From positions 1 through 12,954 of the forward strand of contig CAMLDT010000099.1 of the NCBI GenBank assembly GCA_946479075.1: a DNA stretch of 12,954 nucleotides, read 5' to 3'. The position numbers were made by a program, and so were the translations under genes. This DNA is from an uncultured Polaromonas sp. GTDB taxonomy: Bacteria > Pseudomonadota > Gammaproteobacteria > Burkholderiales > Burkholderiaceae. Positions within the stretch are counted from its first letter, which is position 1. Every line of letters starts with the position of its first letter. Below are positions 6,488 through 12,954 of this stretch, one piece after another. The notes beneath the pieces are model-generated. The model had not been told where the DNA came from. It searched no databases and saw only the letters and a program-made list of their open reading frames with translations.

Positions 6488-9274
6488 GTGGAAAACAACC
6501 CTTCTCTTTTTGCCGCCGCGGCGCTGGAATCGCCCGTCGATCTGGCTGCGGCGCTGGCGATGCCGGCCGCTGCCGGGCACTTCGACGAGTTGCGCGGCCG
6601 CACCCAGGGCAAGCCGGACACACCGGCCAGCCCGAGTCAAAGCCAGCAGCAAAGCCAGTCGTCCCTGCATCTGGCCGGCACCGCTGCGCCAGTTGCCGCA
6701 CCTGACACTGCGGGCCCCTCCGACGCACCCGGCCCGCTGGCCCCCGACTGGCACCGCTTCTTCAATTTCCTCGGGGGCGAAGGTTTCGACGACCTCAACC
6801 ACCGGGCGGCCAACCTGCGCCGGCAAATTCGCGACAACGGCGTCACTTACAACGTCTATGCCGATGCCGACGGGCCGCAACGCCCCTGGTCGCTGGACCT
6901 GTTCCCGCTGATGCTGTCGCCCAGCGACTGGTCGCAGATCGCCCAGGGCGTCGCGCAGCGCGCGCGCCTGCTGGACCAGATCATGGCCGACGTGTATGGC
7001 CCCCAACAGTTGCTGTCGCTGGGCCTGCTGCCCGCGGCGCTGGTGCAGGGTCATCCCGGTTACCTGCGCGCCATGCACGGCGTCCAGCCCGCCGGCCGCA
7101 CCTTCCTGCACATCGCGGCGTTTGACCTGGCCCGCGGACCTGATGGCCGCTGGTGGGTGGTGTCACAGCGCACACAGGCGCCCTCGGGGCTGGGTTACCT
7201 GCTGGAAAACCGGCTGGCGATTTCGCGCCTGTTCCCGCAAGCCTTCCGCGAGATGAAAGTACAGCGGCTGGCGGCCTGTTACAAGGCCTTGATCGACGGG
7301 ATGAAAGCGCACAGCCCGGCCGGCGCCGGTGCCACCGACAGGCGCATCGTGCTGCTGACACCCGGACCCTACAACGAAACCTACTTTGAACACGCGTATC
7401 TCGCGCGCTACCTTGGCCTGACGCTGGTCGAGGGCAGCGACCTGCTGGTGCGCGACGACCGGCTGTACCTCAAGACCCTGCAGGGCCTGGAGCCGGTGCA
7501 CGGCCTGCTCAAGCGGCTGGACGACGAGTTTCTGGACCCGCTGGAACTGCGTTCCGACTCCACGCTCGGCGTGCCCGGCCTGTTGCAGGCCATACGCGCC
7601 GGCAACGTGCTGGTGGCCAACGCGCCAGGCTCGGCTTTTCTCGAATCAAGTGCCCTGCTCGGCTTTCTGCCCGCCCTGTCCCGGCACCTGCTGGGCGAGC
7701 CGCTGGCCCTGCCCTCGCTGGCCACCTGGTGGTGTGGCGAACAGGCGGCACTGCAGGAAGTGCTGCCCCTGCTCAAGGACTGCGTCATCAAGGGCACCTA
7801 CCCAGGCTCCGGCATCGACTCGGTGATTGCGCAAACCCTGTCGCGCCGGGAACTCGACGAGTGGGCCGGCCGGCTGGTGCGGCGCAGCGAAGACTACACC
7901 GTGCAGGCCTATTTGCCGCTGTCCCAGACCCCCACCTGGCATGGCAACCGGCTGGCACCACGCTCTGCCATGTTGCGGGTCTTTGCCGTGGCCGATGGCA
8001 ACGGCGCCTGGCAGGTGCTGCCCGGCGGGCTGGCACGGCTGGCCGGGCCGAATGACAAGATCGCCTCGATGCAGCAAGGTGGCAGCAGCGCTGACGTCTG
8101 GGCGCTCGGCGAGGCTGGCACGGACCCGGGCACACACGCCGGTGCGGAAGCCGCCGGAAAAAAACCGGCGGTGACGGAGGCCTCCGCCGAAGCCGGGCTG
8201 CCCGCGCGCACCCTCGCCCCCAGCCTGAACCGCCACAAACCGCCGGTGACCAGCCGCGCCGCCGAGAACCTGTTCTGGCTGGGCCGCTACACCGAACGCA
8301 CCGAAAACGCCATCCGCCTGGCCCAGCTCACGCTGCAATCCCTGAGCGGGGAAGAACAGTCCTCCCGGCCGCTGCTGACCTGGCTGTCCGAGCTGACGGT
8401 CAGGAACGGGCTGGTGCTGGATTCCGTGCCGCCGGCCACGCAGTCGCGCCGCGTGTTTGAACGCTCGCTGATTGCCAGCCTGGCCGACACCGAGCAGGCG
8501 GCCAGTGTGGGCTACAACCTGCGCGCGCTCAAGGGCGCCGCGTCAGCGGTCCGCGAGCGCCTGTCGCAGGAGCAGTGGCATGTGATCGTGCGTGCCGAAG
8601 AAGATTTTTTTCGGCGCTGCGAGGCGTTCACCGGGACCGGCCATGGCGCGGCGCAGGCGCTGGAACATTCATCGATTGAAGCGCTGCATGCGCTGGAATC
8701 GGCCAGCAGTTTTCTGGCCGCCATGACCGGCGCGCAGACCGACCGCATGACACGCGATGACGGCTGGCGCCTGCTCAGCACCGGCCGCCACATCGAGCGG
8801 CTGAACACCCTGGCCGGCGCGCTGATTCTCGGCTTCGAAACCGGGGCGGTGCATGACGAAGGCGGTTTCGGCGCCATCGTCGCGTTGTTTGACAGCACCA
8901 TCACCTTTCATGCGCAGTACCAGCAGCAGCGCGATGTGCCTGCGCTGCTGGACCTGCTGGTGTTCGACCGCGACAACCCGCGCTCGCTCGGCTGGGTGGC
9001 CCAGACGCTGCGCGGCCGGCTGGCGCGCCTGGCCGAAAACACGGTGGGCACGCCGCAACCGGTGCCCGACCTGACGCCTGGCCTGCCCGACCCCGGCGCA
9101 TGGCAAATGCACGAGCTGTACACGCCCGACCCGCGCCTGCCGGAAGACCAGCGGTATGAAGGCCTGCTGAGCCGGCTGGAGCAATGTTGCAGCGCGGCCT
9201 TCGATCTGTCGGACACACTCAGCCGCCGTTATTTCAGCCACGTTTCGGCCGACGAGCACAGCCTGGGCGCCTGA
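6488..9274 (+). CDS. Circularly permuted type 2 ATP-grasp / alpha-E fusion protein, 928 aa
   Basis: Predicted cytoplasmic ATP-dependent carboxylate-amine ligase of unknown substrate. Residues 1-36 lead into HFDELRG. Residues 38-86 are low-complexity Ser/Gln/Ala/Pro. Residues about 88-530 are the circularly permuted ATP-grasp region, with VTYNVYADADGPQRPWSLDL (119), QRTQAPSGLGYLLENR (227), TPGPYNETYFEHAYLARYLG (291), LDDEFLDPLELRSDS (344), GNVLVANAPGSAF (372) and IKGTYPGSGIDS (434). A variable linker (530-586) follows, then the alpha-E helical domain from SRAAENLFWLGRYTERTENA (589) through DDGWRLLSTGRHIERL (757) to the end. In many bacteria these two parts are separate adjacent genes; here they are fused. 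The start is GTG at 6488, giving MENNPSLF; an ATG at 6466 has a better ribosome site but is out of frame. The 112 bases after the upstream hairpin probably hold its own promoter, though no clear boxes are seen. Confidence 0.9.
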   Translation: MENNPSLFAAAALESPVDLAAALAMPAAAGHFDELRGRTQGKPDTPASPSQSQQQSQSSLHLAGTAAPVAAPDTAGPSDAPGPLAPDWHRFFNFLGGEGFDDLNHRAANLRRQIRDNGVTYNVYADADGPQRPWSLDLFPLMLSPSDWSQIAQGVAQRARLLDQIMADVYGPQQLLSLGLLPAALVQGHPGYLRAMHGVQPAGRTFLHIAAFDLARGPDGRWWVVSQRTQAPSGLGYLLENRLAISRLFPQAFREMKVQRLAACYKALIDGMKAHSPAGAGATDRRIVLLTPGPYNETYFEHAYLARYLGLTLVEGSDLLVRDDRLYLKTLQGLEPVHGLLKRLDDEFLDPLELRSDSTLGVPGLLQAIRAGNVLVANAPGSAFLESSALLGFLPALSRHLLGEPLALPSLATWWCGEQAALQEVLPLLKDCVIKGTYPGSGIDSVIAQTLSRRELDEWAGRLVRRSEDYTVQAYLPLSQTPTWHGNRLAPRSAMLRVFAVADGNGAWQVLPGGLARLAGPNDKIASMQQGGSSADVWALGEAGTDPGTHAGAEAAGKKPAVTEASAEAGLPARTLAPSLNRHKPPVTSRAAENLFWLGRYTERTENAIRLAQLTLQSLSGEEQSSRPLLTWLSELTVRNGLVLDSVPPATQSRRVFERSLIASLADTEQAASVGYNLRALKGAASAVRERLSQEQWHVIVRAEEDFFRRCEAFTGTGHGAAQALEHSSIEALHALESASSFLAAMTGAQTDRMTRDDGWRLLSTGRHIERLNTLAGALILGFETGAVHDEGGFGAIVALFDSTITFHAQYQQQRDVPALLDLLVFDRDNPRSLGWVAQTLRGRLARLAENTVGTPQPVPDLTPGLPDPGAWQMHELYTPDPRLPEDQRYEGLLSRLEQCCSAAFDLSDTLSRRYFSHVSADEHSLGA
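8151..8171 (+). repeat. 7-bp inverted repeat around an A7 run, at the ATP-grasp/alpha-E junction
   Basis: CCGCCGG, seven A residues, then CCGGCGG: a perfect 7-bp inverted repeat with an all-A loop, inside the linker codons GGA AAA AAA CCG. Loss of one A, or a +1 slip, would place a TGA at 8172-8174 and release the ATP-grasp part alone. Function is speculative; the sequence itself is unambiguous. Confidence 0.75.
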
Positions 9275-9279
9275 GCCGA

Positions 9280-9303
9280 CCCCTGCCCCCTGCCCCCTGC
9301 CCC
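9280..9303 (+). repeat. Short tandem repeat CCCCTGC x3 in the gene gap
   Basis: Three exact copies of CCCCTGC (9280-9300) plus CCC lie in the 69-base gap between the ATP-grasp/alpha-E gene (stop at 9272-9274) and the second transglutaminase gene (start 9344). The rest of the gap is C-rich and shows no strong ribosome site or terminator, consistent with co-transcription of the two genes. Confidence 0.9.
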
Positions 9304-9343
9304 ATCTTTACCCCGCCCGCATTCTCCGGATCACGACACCCCG

Positions 9344-10288
9344 ATGCTGCTCCACCTGGTTCACGAAACACGTTATGCCTACAGCCCGACGGTGGAAAGC
9401 GCACACCACGTGCTGCACCTGCGGCCGGCCAGCCACGCCGGGCAGGAGCTCATCAGCCACAGCCTGACCATCAGCCCGCAGCCTGCGCAGCTTCACGAGC
9501 TGCCCGACGTGTACGGCAACATACGTACCTTTTTTTCGCTGCACACACCGCATGACCAGCTGACGGTGCTGGCTGAAAGCACGGTCTCCACGCTGGTGCC
9601 GGCAGAAGCCACCCGGCACGCCAGCGGCCTGCCCTGGGAGCAGGTGCGCGAACAGTTCCGCTACCAGGCCGGCGGCGCCTATGACAGCGCCGGTGAATTC
9701 GTCTTTGCCTCGCCCTATGTGCCGCGCGATGAGGCCTTTGCAGAATTTGCCCGGCCCAGCTTCGCACCCGGCCGGCCGCTGCCGGAAGCCGCACAGCACC
9801 TGATGGAGCGCATCCACACCGAGATGCACTACGACAGCGACAGCACGGAAGTCGGCACGCCAGCGCTGGAAGCGCTGCAGCTGCGCAAGGGGGTGTGCCA
9901 GGACTTTGCCCACATCATGGTGGCCTGCTGCCGCTCCATGGGGGTGCCGGCGCGTTATGTCAGCGGCTACCTGCTGACCAACCCGCCGCCGGGCCAGCCG
10001 CGCCTGATCGGCAGCGACGCGTCGCACGCCTGGGCCTCGGTCTATTGCCCGCTGTCGAGTGACCGCAGCGGCATGCGCCTGGCGGACGGGCAAAACGCCG
10101 GTGTGTGGCTGGACTTCGATCCGACCAACAATCGCGCGCCCGGTGAGGACTATGTGACGCTGGCCACCGGCCGCGACTTCCTCGACGTCTCGCCCATGCG
10201 CGGCGTGATCCGCGGCGGCGCCCGCCACGTGCTGGATGTCGCGGTCACCGTCACGCCGGTGGACGCAGAGACAGAAGCCGCCGTTTAG
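9344..10288 (+). CDS. Transglutaminase-like cysteine peptidase/transferase family protein, 314 aa
   Basis: Papain-fold transglutaminase-like enzyme of unknown substrate, predicted cytoplasmic with no signal peptide. Residues 1-80 form the bacterial transglutaminase N-terminal domain (MLLHLVHETRYAYSPTVESA). Residues about 145-262 are the core with Cys185 (RKGVCQDFAH), His228 (ASHAWASVY) and Asp259 (WLDFDPTNN), so the catalytic triad is complete. It resembles the N-terminal part of the transglutaminase-DUF2126 protein but has no amidoligase domain. The ATG at 9344 gives the usual family N-terminus; the nearest purine-rich stretch (CCGGA, 13 bases upstream) is weak, which suggests translation linked to the upstream gene 69 bases away. 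Such proteins can form or hydrolyse amide bonds. Processing of a product of the neighbouring ligase is an inference from context. Confidence 0.92.
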   Translation: MLLHLVHETRYAYSPTVESAHHVLHLRPASHAGQELISHSLTISPQPAQLHELPDVYGNIRTFFSLHTPHDQLTVLAESTVSTLVPAEATRHASGLPWEQVREQFRYQAGGAYDSAGEFVFASPYVPRDEAFAEFARPSFAPGRPLPEAAQHLMERIHTEMHYDSDSTEVGTPALEALQLRKGVCQDFAHIMVACCRSMGVPARYVSGYLLTNPPPGQPRLIGSDASHAWASVYCPLSSDRSGMRLADGQNAGVWLDFDPTNNRAPGEDYVTLATGRDFLDVSPMRGVIRGGARHVLDVAVTVTPVDAETEAAV

Positions 10289-10321
10289 AATCGGCAACAG
10301 GCCATCCCTCCAGCGCTGTTC

Positions 10322-10370
10322 GCTACTCTTTTGATAGCTGCTTGCGCCCGTCAGTCAAGGGCTGGAGGCC
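10322..10370 (+). repeat. Copy B of the dispersed repeat, intergenic
   Basis: This 49-base element lies in the 126-base gap before the RidA gene and matches the copy in comEC (1050-1098, opposite strand) at 37 of 49 positions. The arms GCGCCC (10344-10349) and GGGC (10359-10362), with the flanking GGAGGC, can form an imperfect hairpin around GTCAGTCAA. I recall elements ending in AAGGGCTGGAGGCC as frequent between genes in Comamonadaceae; that is memory, not a search. Confidence 0.75.
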
Positions 10371-10403
10371 TATTTCATCATCAATCCGGCGCGCCGCCGC
10401 TGC

Positions 10404-10408
10404 AGGAG
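10404..10408 (+). promoter_or_regulatory. Ribosome binding site of the RidA-family gene
   Basis: AGGAG ends six bases before the ATG at 10415. It is the strongest ribosome site in the window and fixes the start, ruling out the 28-residue upstream extension of the open frame. Confidence 0.85.
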
Positions 10409-10414
10409 AACCGC

Positions 10415-10879
10415 ATGAGCACCACCCCGATCTACGACAAACTCAAGGCGCTGGGCATCACGCTGCCACCAGTGGCCACCCCGGCTGCCGCCTACCTGCC
10501 CTTTGTGCAAACCGGCAAGCTGGTGTTTCTGAGCGGACACATCGCCAAAAAAGACGGCAAACCCTGGGTCGGCCAGCTCGGCAAAACCATGACCACAGAC
10601 GAAGGTAAGGCCGCCGCACGTGCGATTGCCATCGACCTGATGGGCACGCTACATGCGGCCGTCGGTGACCTCGGCAAGGTCAAGCGCATCGTCAAGCTGA
10701 TGAGCCTGGTCAACTCGACCGGCGACTTCACCGAGCAGCACCTGGTGACCAACGGCGCCAGCGAGCTGTTTGCAGAAGTGTTCGGCGACGCCGGCACCCA
10801 TGCGCGCAGCGCTTTCGGTGTGGCGCAAATTCCCATGGGCGCGTGTGTCGAGATCGAGCTGATCGCCGAACTGGAATAA
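10415..10879 (+). CDS. RidA (YjgF/YER057c/UK114) family protein, 154 aa
   Basis: Small protein of the Rid family. The best-studied member, RidA, hydrolyses reactive enamine/imine intermediates released by PLP enzymes such as threonine dehydratase. This one is longer than RidA (154 against about 128 residues) and carries an N-terminal stretch DKLKALGITLPPVATPAAA typical of the longer subgroup. LVFLSGHIAKKDGKPW (residues about 37-52) matches the RidA core. Arg131 in HARSAFGVAQIP aligns by its distance from the C-terminus with the substrate-binding Arg105 of E. coli RidA, and Glu146 in CVEIE with Glu120. So imine deaminase activity is possible, but it is not shown for this subgroup. It has its own strong ribosome site, is separated from the transglutaminase gene by a repeat, and converges with alaS. 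A link to the ligase cluster is not required. Confidence 0.93.
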   Translation: MSTTPIYDKLKALGITLPPVATPAAAYLPFVQTGKLVFLSGHIAKKDGKPWVGQLGKTMTTDEGKAAARAIAIDLMGTLHAAVGDLGKVKRIVKLMSLVNSTGDFTEQHLVTNGASELFAEVFGDAGTHARSAFGVAQIPMGACVEIELIAELE

Positions 10880-10890
10880 GCACACGCTGT

Positions 10891-10905
10891 GGAGGCTTGG
10901 CCTCC
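10891..10905 (+). terminator. Small hairpin after the RidA-family gene
   Basis: GGAGGC (10891-10896) pairs with GCCTCC (10900-10905) around a 3-base loop TTG, 11 bases after the stop codon. There is no U-run after it, so it may help the larger hairpin that follows rather than terminate alone. Confidence 0.4.
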
Positions 10906-10907
10906 TC

Positions 10908-10978
10908 ACCGTTCGGGCTGAGCTTGTCGAAGCCTGCCCGCCTTGTGAAAACCCTTGGACAGGCTCAGGGCGAACGGT
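10908..10978. terminator. Long imperfect hairpin between convergent genes (Comamonadaceae GTTCGGGCTGAGC-type repeat)
   Basis: Arms 10908-10932 and 10954-10978 pair over 25 positions with 21 Watson-Crick pairs, one G-U and three mismatches, around a 21-base loop. The left arm contains GTTCGGGCTGAGCTTGTCGA, which I recognise as a very common intergenic palindrome in Comamonadaceae. It sits exactly between the RidA-family gene (stop 10879) and the convergent alaS (stop codon at 11026-11028), so a two-way terminator role is likely. There is no clear U-tract, so it may act by other means or simply be a repeat insertion. Confidence 0.7.
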
Positions 10979-11025
10979 TAGGCAGGCTCAGGTCAAACAT
11001 CAAACGGTCAAACAGATCGTCGTCG

Positions 11026-12954
11026 CTAGGCGCGTTCGCTGACCCAGCCTTGCACCGAGGCCAGCGCCGCCGGCAGTTTGGCCGCATCGGTCCCGCCGGC
11101 CATGGCCATGTCGGCCTTGCCGCCGCCCTTGCCACCGACCTGCTGGGCCACAAAGTTGACCAGCTCGCCGGCCTTCACCTTGCCAACGCTGTCGGCGGTG
11201 ACGCCGGCGGCGATCTGCACCTTGTCACCATCCGCTGCAGCCAGCACGATGACCGCGGTCTTGAGCTTGTCCTTGAGCTTGTCCATGGTGTCGCGCAGCG
11301 TCTTGGCGTCAGCGCCTTCGAGCTTCGCGGCCAGCACCTTGAGACCCTTGATGTCCACGGCCTGCGTCACCAGCTCGTCACCCTGCGACGACGCCAGCTT
11401 GCCCTTGAGCGCGGCGATCTCTTTTTCCAGAGAACGGACCTGGTCCAGCACCTGGCCAATCCGGTTTTGCAGTTCGGCCGGACTGGCTTTGAGCGAAGCG
11501 GCTGCCGCCTGCATGCTGGATTCCAGCTCCTGCAGATAACTCAGTGCATTCCCGCCGGTCACCGCCTCGATGCGGCGCACGCCCGACGCGACCCCAGACT
11601 CGGCCACGATCTTGAACAGGCCAATGTCGCCGGTGCGGCCCACGTGGGTGCCGCCGCACAGCTCCTTGCTGGAGCCGATGCTCAGCACGCGCACCTCATC
11701 ACCGTATTTTTCGCCGAACAGCATCATGGCGCCAGTCTTCTGCGCGGCTTCCATGTCCATCACGCTGGCGTCGGTCGGCTCGTTGGCCAGGATCTCGGCG
11801 TTGACGCGCAATTCGATCTCGCGGATCTGCTCGTCCGTCACCGGCGCGTTGTGGGCAAAGTCGAAACGTGTTCGCTCGGCATTGACCAGGCTGCCCTTTT
11901 GCTGCACGTGGCCACCCAGCACCTCGCGCAAGGCCTTGTGCATCAGATGCGTGGCGCTGTGGTTGCGCACGGTGGCGGCGCGGCGCGCCGTATCCACCCG
12001 CGCCAGCACCGCATCGCCGAGCTTCAGCGTGCCTTCGCTCAGCAGGCCATGGTGGCCAAACACGTTGGCCTTGATCTTCTGCGTGTCTTCGACACCGAAC
12101 AACACACCTTCAGCGGTGATCTGCCCCTGGTCGCCCACCTGGCCGCCACTTTCCGCGTAGAACGGCGTGGTGTTCAAAACGACAACGCCGGCCTGCCCGG
12201 CGCTCAGCGACGGCACAGCCAACCCGTCGGCATACAGCGCTACCACCCTGGCGGGCTCTTCAAGCAGTTCATACCCTGTGAAACCGTTGATCTCGCCGCT
12301 GTAGTCCAGCGCCCGATCCATCTTGAACTTGCCGGCAGCACGCGCCTGGTTTTTCTGCCTGTCCATGGCGGCGGTGAAGCCGGCTTCGTCGACCTCGACA
12401 CCGCGCTCGCGGCACACGTCGGCCGACAAATCCAGGGGGAAGCCGTAGGTGTCGTGCAGCTTGAAGGCCACGTCGCCGGGCAACACTTTGGCGCCGCCTG
12501 CCAGCGCAGCGTCCAGAATCGTCATGCCGATTTCCAGCGTCTCGAAGAAGCGCTCTTCCTCGGCCTTGAGCACGGCGGTGATGCGCGCCTCATCGGTCCT
12601 GAGCTTGGGATAGGCATCGCCCATCTGCTGCGCCAGGTCAGCCACCAGCTTGTGAAAAAACGGCGTTTTCTTGCCCAGCTTGTAGCCATGGCGGATGGCG
12701 CGGCGGATGATGCGGCGCTGCACATAACCGCGGCCTTCATTGGACGGATTCACGCCGTCGCTGACCAAAAAGGCGGTGGCGCGGATGTGGTCGGCGATCA
12801 CGCGCAGGGATTTGTTGCCGAGGTCCTTCTCGCCGGTTTCACGGGCCGCGGCCTTGATCAGCGCGTCGAAGATGTCGATCTCGTAGTTGCTGTGCACATG
12901 CTGCAGGATGGCGGCCAGGCGCTCCAGGCCCATGCCGGTGTCCACGCAGGGCGC
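11026..12954 (-). CDS. alaS: Alanyl-tRNA synthetase, 5' end outside window
   Basis: Cytoplasmic enzyme that charges tRNA-Ala with alanine and clears mischarged Ser/Gly. The visible 642 residues start [13 protein letters not shown], about residue 236 of E. coli AlaRS, so the N-terminal ATP-binding part lies beyond the window edge. A 639-residue protein starting at the in-frame GTG at 12945 would be an artefact. Seen in order: the tRNA-recognition region with [20 protein letters not shown], the editing domain with the zinc motif HSATH and CGGTH (equivalent to His564/568 and Cys666/His670 of E. coli), a coiled-coil-like stretch ([19 protein letters not shown] onward), and the C-Ala domain ending in [15 protein letters not shown]. 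Nothing is missing in the visible part. The gene is a housekeeping marker and reads towards the accessory cluster. Confidence 0.98.
   Translation of the reverse strand, partial: APCVDTGMGLERLAAILQHVHSNYEIDIFDALIKAAARETGEKDLGNKSLRVIADHIRATAFLVSDGVNPSNEGRGYVQRRIIRRAIRHGYKLGKKTPFFHKLVADLAQQMGDAYPKLRTDEARITAVLKAEEERFFETLEIGMTILDAALAGGAKVLPGDVAFKLHDTYGFPLDLSADVCRERGVEVDEAGFTAAMDRQKNQARAAGKFKMDRALDYSGEINGFTGYELLEEPARVVALYADGLAVPSLSAGQAGVVVLNTTPFYAESGGQVGDQGQITAEGVLFGVEDTQKIKANVFGHHGLLSEGTLKLGDAVLARVDTARRAATVRNHSATHLMHKALREVLGGHVQQKGSLVNAERTRFDFAHNAPVTDEQIREIELRVNAEILANEPTDASVMDMEAAQKTGAMMLFGEKYGDEVRVLSIGSSKELCGGTHVGRTGDIGLFKIVAESGVASGVRRIEAVTGGNALSYLQELESSMQAAAASLKASPAELQNRIGQVLDQVRSLEKEIAALKGKLASSQGDELVTQAVDIKGLKVLAAKLEGADAKTLRDTMDKLKDKLKTAVIVLAAADGDKVQIAAGVTADSVGKVKAGELVNFVAQQVGGKGGGKADMAMAGGTDAAKLPAALASVQGWVSERA

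Noticed and set aside
6466..6705. ATG at 6466 with a better ribosome site than the GTG at 6488
   Set aside because: It is out of frame with the ATP-grasp protein and gives an Arg/Cys-rich product with no motif. A frameshift was considered, but the GTG frame already gives a sensible N-terminus ending in HFDELRG.
8605..8611. T7 run in the alpha-E domain (and another at 9530-9536 in the second transglutaminase gene)
   Set aside because: Considered as phase-variation tracts, but both are in frame within conserved sequence (EEDFFRR, RTFFSLH) and too short to argue for switching.
9308..10297. 329-codon minus-strand frame covering the whole second transglutaminase gene
   Set aside because: The plus-strand frame has an intact catalytic triad and family motifs; this one is His/Arg/Gly-rich without any motif.
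12943..12945. GTG as the start of alaS
   Set aside because: It falls within the conserved [10 protein letters not shown] of AlaRS; the gene simply runs off the window.
1..12954. tRNA, rRNA, CRISPR, insertion sequence, prophage or toxin-antitoxin genes
   Set aside because: Looked for on both strands; no cloverleaf, repeat-spacer array, transposase motif or small paired genes were found.

Overview
The window is a 12,954-base, GC-rich stretch that looks like a contig end from a betaproteobacterium of the order Burkholderiales, most likely family Comamonadaceae (Polaromonas/Rhodoferax/Variovorax-like). This rests on the protein content, the high GC, and two intergenic repeat types I associate with that family. 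It is a judgement from memory, not a database result. The first 46 bases are not biological: they are an Illumina TruSeq adapter with an 8-base index. The contig edge is therefore an assembly artefact that truncates comEC.

Layout, left to right: adapter (1-46); comEC on the minus strand, cut at its 3' end (47 to about 2415); a divergent intergenic region (2416-2666); then four plus-strand genes. These are a 1214-residue transglutaminase-DUF2126 protein (2667-6311), a 928-residue circularly permuted ATP-grasp/alpha-E fusion (6488-9274), a second, 314-residue transglutaminase-like protein (9344-10288), and a RidA-family protein (10415-10879). A large imperfect hairpin (10908-10978) separates the last of these from a convergent alaS (11026-12954, minus strand, 5' end outside the window). 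No tRNA, rRNA, CRISPR, insertion sequence or phage gene was seen.

The most interesting functional unit is the three-gene block at 2667-10288. It combines two papain-like transglutaminase modules with intact Cys-His-Asp residues, a putative glutamine-synthetase-fold amidoligase (DUF2126), a circularly permuted ATP-grasp ligase and an alpha-E helical domain. Comparative genomics (Iyer, Aravind and colleagues, 2009) predicted that such sets make and process an amide-linked peptide or protein modification. As far as I know, no substrate has been established. The Anbu proteasome-like peptidase often linked to this set is absent here. A perfect 15-bp-stem hairpin lies between the first and second genes, so the block is probably not one simple transcript.

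The most novel structural observation is a repeat family with two copies in this window. One lies between genes (10322-10370). The other lies inside the comEC reading frame (1050-1098), where it reads through as protein in the only one of three sense-strand frames free of stops.
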